Below are positions 49,980-53,022 of a stretch of 53,022 bases of DNA, one piece after another; within the stretch, counting starts at the first letter, position 1; each line of letters starts with the position of its first letter. Under the pieces are notes generated by a model, which saw only the letters and a list, made by a program, of their open reading frames with translations, had not been told where the DNA came from and did not search any database. Position numbers and translations under genes: made by a program. The stretch is from a virus: the IMG/VR virus record IMGVR_UViG_3300044611_000205, positions 1 through 53,022 of that record. The stretch is one strand, 5' to 3'.

Positions 49980-50893
49980 TATGAAAAAGTCACCGTTCCT
50001 GTTCCTGCCGTGAATGTGTAAATTTTAAATCCACCAGATGTTATGTTTGTTGAGGTTAAACCTGCACCTACTGTAAGTGTTGCTGTCTCTAAAAATTTTA
50101 TTATTACTACCCCTGAGCCACCAGTTCCTCCAGTAGCAGTTGATGCAAAAGAACCACCACCTCCACCACCAGTATTTACAGTGCCTGCGGTACCTGTAGC
50201 ACCACCAGCAGCACCACCGCCGCCAGTTCCTCCTACTCCACCTGAACCTTGGTAGTTGCCACCACCACCACCGCCTGCTCTTGTAACTGATGATCCTGTA
50301 ATTGAAGTTGCTACACCATTACCACCTACACCACCAGTTCCTGAAGCACCAGCACTACCACTTGTACCTTCACCACCAGCACCACCGCCTCCGCCACCAG
50401 AATTTCCAGTTCCTATCTTTCCATTATAACCTTGTGCAGAAGTTCCAGAACCCCCATCTAATGCAGCAGTACCAGAACCACCACCAGAACCACCTGATCC
50501 ACCACCACTACCTTCTCTTGAGCCAAATCCACCACCAATAGATGTAATATTTGCAAAAACAGAATTATTACCAGATGTACCATTTGCATTACTTACTCCA
50601 GATCCACCAGAGCCAACTGTAATTGTGTAATTACTTCCTATAATTAAATTTAAAGGAGATTCTAAACTTGCACCACCTCCAGTTGCTGTAACAGTTGAGC
50701 GAAGTCCACCTGCACCACCGCCACCACCTCCTGCAGCACCGCTATTAGCACCCCCTCCACCTCCACCACCAGCAATAACAAGATAATCAACAGATAAACT
50801 ATTAACAATAGACGTATAACTAGCAGCCAAACCAAAACGATTAAATTTTTGTTTTCCAAATATATTAGAAGTACTAAATTTAGTAACAGCCAT
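49979..50893 (-). CDS. Glycine-rich tail fibre
   Basis: A 304-residue protein. Residues 35 to 260 are Gly-rich (runs such as GGGGGGGANS), beginning YLVIAGGGGGG, the pattern of the polyglycine sandwich domains used by tailed phages as adhesin tips. Residues 265 to 304 form a beta ending (TITSGGFKIYTFTAGTG-like). Its antisense strand gives long open frames, which are only artefacts of GGN codons. The domain varies rapidly in known phages and sets host receptor choice, so it is a candidate receptor-binding tip. Confidence 0.75.
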   Translation of the reverse strand: MAVTKFSTSNIFGKQKFNRFGLAASYTSIVNSLSVDYLVIAGGGGGGGANSGAAGGGGGGAGGLRSTVTATGGGASLESPLNLIIGSNYTITVGSGGSGVSNANGTSGNNSVFANITSIGGGFGSREGSGGGSGGSGGGSGTAALDGGSGTSAQGYNGKIGTGNSGGGGGGAGGEGTSGSAGASGTGGVGGNGVATSITGSSVTRAGGGGGGNYQGSGGVGGTGGGGAAGGATGTAGTVNTGGGGGGSFASTATGGTGGSGVVIIKFLETATLTVGAGLTSTNITSGGFKIYTFTAGTGTVTFS

Positions 50894-51222
50894 TAAACAA
50901 TTTCACTTCCAAATACCCCAAAACTTACAGAAGCGGTAGAAGCATAAACTGTTATAACGTCTGCAGCATCTGCAGTTAATCCCAAAGTAAGTGCAATAGT
51001 ATCATTTGCTGGAACCGTTGCTCCATAAGCAATATAATGCTTGTTTTCTAATGTTTCACCATTTGGTCTCATTGCTATTCTGTATGTAGCAGCAGTTGCT
51101 GCACGATTACAAATTGTAATACTAGAAATAACAATTTCAGTATCACTTGGAACAGTATACAAAGTTGTATCAGTAGTAGCAGCAGGAGAGTTCTGTGCAA
51201 TTATTTTATAACTTTTTGCCAT
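50893..51222 (-). CDS. Small virion protein, beta-sandwich type
   Basis: A 109-residue protein (TTDTTLYTVPSDTEIVISSI, then LTADAADVITVYASTASVSF). This plan, a small all-beta domain, is common among cyanophage structural genes. Shine-Dalgarno GGGAGGAT before the ATG. It sits between the Gly-rich fibre and the next fibre, suggesting a spacer or attachment role. Confidence 0.6.
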   Translation of the reverse strand: MAKSYKIIAQNSPAATTDTTLYTVPSDTEIVISSITICNRAATAATYRIAMRPNGETLENKHYIAYGATVPANDTIALTLGLTADAADVITVYASTASVSFGVFGSEIV

Positions 51223-51223
51223 A

Positions 51224-51808
51224 TTATCCTCCCATCATTAAAAATGTATCTGGTAGATTATCTACATCTATTATAGCAACTTCTGCTTTTGTTGCATATA
51301 CTGAAGATGCAGAAGATTGTGTTAAATAAGTTGTACTTGCATTAGATTGTGAAAGATATACTGATTGAATAGTTGTATAAAAATTAGGATCATCATTTAA
51401 TGCCGCCGATAATTCATTAAGAGTATTAAGAGTTTCTGGTGCAGAATCAATCAAAAAGTTTACTGCTGCAGCACTTGCTGTAATAATTGTATTTGTTAAA
51501 TCTATTGTAGACAATTCTGAATCTGTGTATGAGTTTGCTGAAGCAACAGCAGCAGTTGAGGCTGTCACTATAGTGCTTGTTAAATCTATTGTAGACAGTT
51601 CTGAGTCTGTGTATGAATTTGCTGATGCTACTGCTGCTGCACTTGCTGTTGATATTGCTTCATAGTCTACACCAACACCAGTTAGACCAGATCCATCTCC
51701 AACAAATGTAGAGGCGGACACGGTACCATTAACAGTTATAGAATCATTAAATTGAGAATCTTCTAATACCAATAAACCATTTTGAATTTTAAAATTCTTT
51801 TCAGCCAT
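51224..51808 (-). CDS. Tail fibre protein with tandem helical repeats
   Basis: A 194-residue fibre. Residues 1 to 48 are an attachment strand set including STFVGDGSGLTGVG, a motif found in many phage fibres. Residues 50 to 110 hold repeats of STIDLTSTIVTASTAAVASA type with YTDSE, the same motif seen in the 53-residue repeats of the gene at the right edge. The start lies 6 bases after a TATAAT box, with a leaderless or weak Shine-Dalgarno (AAGG) start. Confidence 0.7.
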   Translation of the reverse strand: MAEKNFKIQNGLLVLEDSQFNDSITVNGTVSASTFVGDGSGLTGVGVDYEAISTASAAAVASANSYTDSELSTIDLTSTIVTASTAAVASANSYTDSELSTIDLTNTIITASAAAVNFLIDSAPETLNTLNELSAALNDDPNFYTTIQSVYLSQSNASTTYLTQSSASSVYATKAEVAIIDVDNLPDTFLMMGG

Positions 51809-51814
51809 ATAGTA

Positions 51815-51820
51815 ATTATA
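51815..51820 (-). promoter_or_regulatory. -10 box giving a leaderless start of the fibre gene
   Basis: TATAAT on the minus strand, 6 bases before the ATG at 51808. Same geometry as at 2492 and 41538. Confidence 0.45.
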
Positions 51821-51861
51821 CCTTAAAGTTTATTTTATAAGGAATAATTTATACCCCCTAT

Positions 51862-53022
51862 TTAGAATGATAAGGTTTCTGACTTAACTATGGCTCTTAA
51901 TGGCCCTGTAGAGACAGATACAGCCCCTATTGCAGCGTCTGTAGCCTTTACTGACACTACAAGGTTTGTTGATACCTTTTCGACCTTTACGTCAGCACCA
52001 GTTATAGCACTTGCACCATCTATAATGCCATACTCGTTATAACTTGGTGTTGATTCGGCAGTTGAGATAATTCTTGAAATTCTTACTTTACCAAATACTT
52101 CCATGTGAATAGTTAGTTCAACAGCATCAGTACTTTCTACTGGTATAGTTGCTACTGATACCCAAGTGTTAGAGGATGTAGTTGATCCAGTGTGAACTTT
52201 AGTTTTTAGACTTGTTCCAACTGTGTTTGCTGAAGCCGTTCCGTCGTATTGAACAGTAGCGTTGTATTGATCAACTGCTAAATTGTTACCAATTACAACC
52301 AATCCATCTCCCACAAGAGTGCTTGCGTCAACACTAGCACTTGCTATTGCGGTAGAAATTGATGCGGATATTGCTTCAATATCTACTTCATTGTCAAATA
52401 TTAAATCATATACATCGTCAATTATTGAGTCAACATATGATAATGGAGCAACAGATGCTGTTACTTGGTCAATATATGCACTTGCAGCGTTAAATGCGGC
52501 AACTGATGCAGATGCAATTGTGTCTGACACTGCATCTTCAGCACGTTGATCTGTAAAGTATAGATTTGTTCCTTCAGAGATATCCGTTGTTGTTAAGGCA
52601 TTAATTTCTTGGTCTGTGTATCCTTCAGCAGAGGTTACAGCAGCACCTGAGGCTGTTGCAATCGTTGTGATTAAGGATGATTCTAGTGTACCAATCTCTT
52701 CATCTGTGTAGGCATTTGCAGAGGTTACTGCGGCAACAGAAGCGGATACTATTCCAGATAGTACTTCACCATCGGTGTAGCCGTTAGCAGAGGTTACAGC
52801 AGCACCTGAGGCTGTTGCAATCGTTGTAATTAAGGATGATTCTAGTGTATTAATCTCTCCATCTGTATAAGCATTTGCAGAGGTTACTGCGGCAACAGAA
52901 GCGGATACTATTCCAGATAGTACTTCACCATCGGTGTAGCCATTAGCAGATGTTACAGCAGCACCTGAGGCTGTTGCAATCGTTGTGATTAAGGATGATT
53001 CTAGTGAACCAATTTCTTGATC
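51862..53022 (-). CDS. Repeat-rich tail fibre, 5' end beyond the window
   Basis: The frame is open to the right edge, so the gene starts outside. The visible part is about 386 residues. The C-terminal 220 residues (from 52530) include DGLVVIGNNLAVDQYNAT and a beta end (VSVSTGPLRAIVKSETLSF), a likely tip. Upstream lie 53-residue repeats in tandem, each with TTIATASGAAVTSANGYTDGE and SASVAAVTSANAYTDEE-type halves, a coiled or beta shaft. Not a start at the internal GTG at 52530: the frame continues through clear repeat sequence. Confidence 0.8.
   Translation of the reverse strand, partial: DQEIGSLESSLITTIATASGAAVTSANGYTDGEVLSGIVSASVAAVTSANAYTDGEINTLESSLITTIATASGAAVTSANGYTDGEVLSGIVSASVAAVTSANAYTDEEIGTLESSLITTIATASGAAVTSAEGYTDQEINALTTTDISEGTNLYFTDQRAEDAVSDTIASASVAAFNAASAYIDQVTASVAPLSYVDSIIDDVYDLIFDNEVDIEAISASISTAIASASVDASTLVGDGLVVIGNNLAVDQYNATVQYDGTASANTVGTSLKTKVHTGSTTSSNTWVSVATIPVESTDAVELTIHMEVFGKVRISRIISTAESTPSYNEYGIIDGASAITGADVKVEKVSTNLVVSVKATDAAIGAVSVSTGPLRAIVKSETLSF
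52634..53022 (-). repeat. 159-bp tandem repeat (53 residues) in the fibre gene
   Basis: GTTACAGCAGCACCTGAGG starts at 52634, 52793 and 52952, exactly 159 bases apart, and the sequence between is nearly identical. At least 2.4 copies are seen before the window ends inside the array. Confidence 0.9.

Noticed and set aside
50043-50541. Plus-strand open frames rich in Pro or His opposite the glycine-rich fibre
   Set aside because: They arise from the complement of GGN codons. The minus-strand gene has a proper start, neighbours and fold.
46825-53022. CRISPR-like repeat arrays
   Set aside because: The repeats are direct, contiguous, in frame and protein-coding, without spacers or cas genes.

Overview
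The window is most of an AT-rich tailed double-stranded DNA phage genome with a siphovirus-type gene set. It has an HK97-type head (portal, prohead protease, major capsid protein), a major tail protein, a frameshifted tail assembly chaperone pair, and a 2754-residue tape measure. Nearly every gene is on the minus strand, packed with overlaps, so the gene order reads from right to left. I see no integrase, repressor, tRNA, CRISPR array or insertion sequence. The large terminase is also absent, so the genome is probably incomplete. The host is not shown directly. Several operon-leading genes have a -10 box only 6 to 9 bases before the start codon, implying leaderless mRNAs. Together with head and tail genes of actinophage flavour, this fits an actinobacterial host, perhaps a low-GC freshwater lineage. 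That is inference.

Layout from the right edge leftwards. 53022 to 45473: tail-fibre and adhesin genes, with tandem peptide repeats, a glycine-rich fibre and a C-terminal domain shared by three fibres. 45442 to 43704: two paralogous proteins, each a fibronectin-III-like domain, a PPFF-repeat linker and a C-terminal Hint (intein-like) domain. 43667 to 37584: seven paralogous prolyl-4-hydroxylase-type 2-oxoglutarate/Fe(II) oxygenases, interrupted by a pair of related proteins of unknown function. 37529 to 35203: holin-like protein, glycosyltransferase, and the only two plus-strand genes, a secreted lytic transglycosylase and a small CxxC protein, with an AT-rich intergenic patch between them. 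35132 to 33189: a B12-dependent class II ribonucleotide reductase. 33163 to 29594: a giant LamG-like structural protein. 29581 to 20945: portal, protease with a nested scaffold, capsid, head-tail connectors, major tail protein and chaperones. 20945 to 4961: tape measure and distal tail proteins. 4938 to 66: replication genes (zinc ribbon, HTH/AT-hook protein, DnaB-type helicase, DnaG-type primase, ssDNA-binding protein, start of dnaE).

The replication set and the reductase supply deoxynucleotides and copy the genome. The head and tail genes build the virion. The holin, transglycosylase and glycosyltransferase probably act at the cell envelope. The most unusual part is 37584 to 45442, where seven predicted prolyl-hydroxylase-like enzymes sit beside two virion-type proteins with proline-rich linkers and intein-like ends. 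I suggest this is a post-translational modification cassette for phage adhesins, which is not proven.

Both edges are odd. The first ~75 bases encode, on the plus strand, the next piece of the same dnaE that runs on the minus strand from 644 to 66. This is a fold-back junction, most likely an amplification or assembly chimera, or else a real inversion. The right edge cuts a fibre gene inside 159-bp tandem repeats. No gap of more than 300 bases lacks a gene. The longest, 35428 to 35640, is described below.
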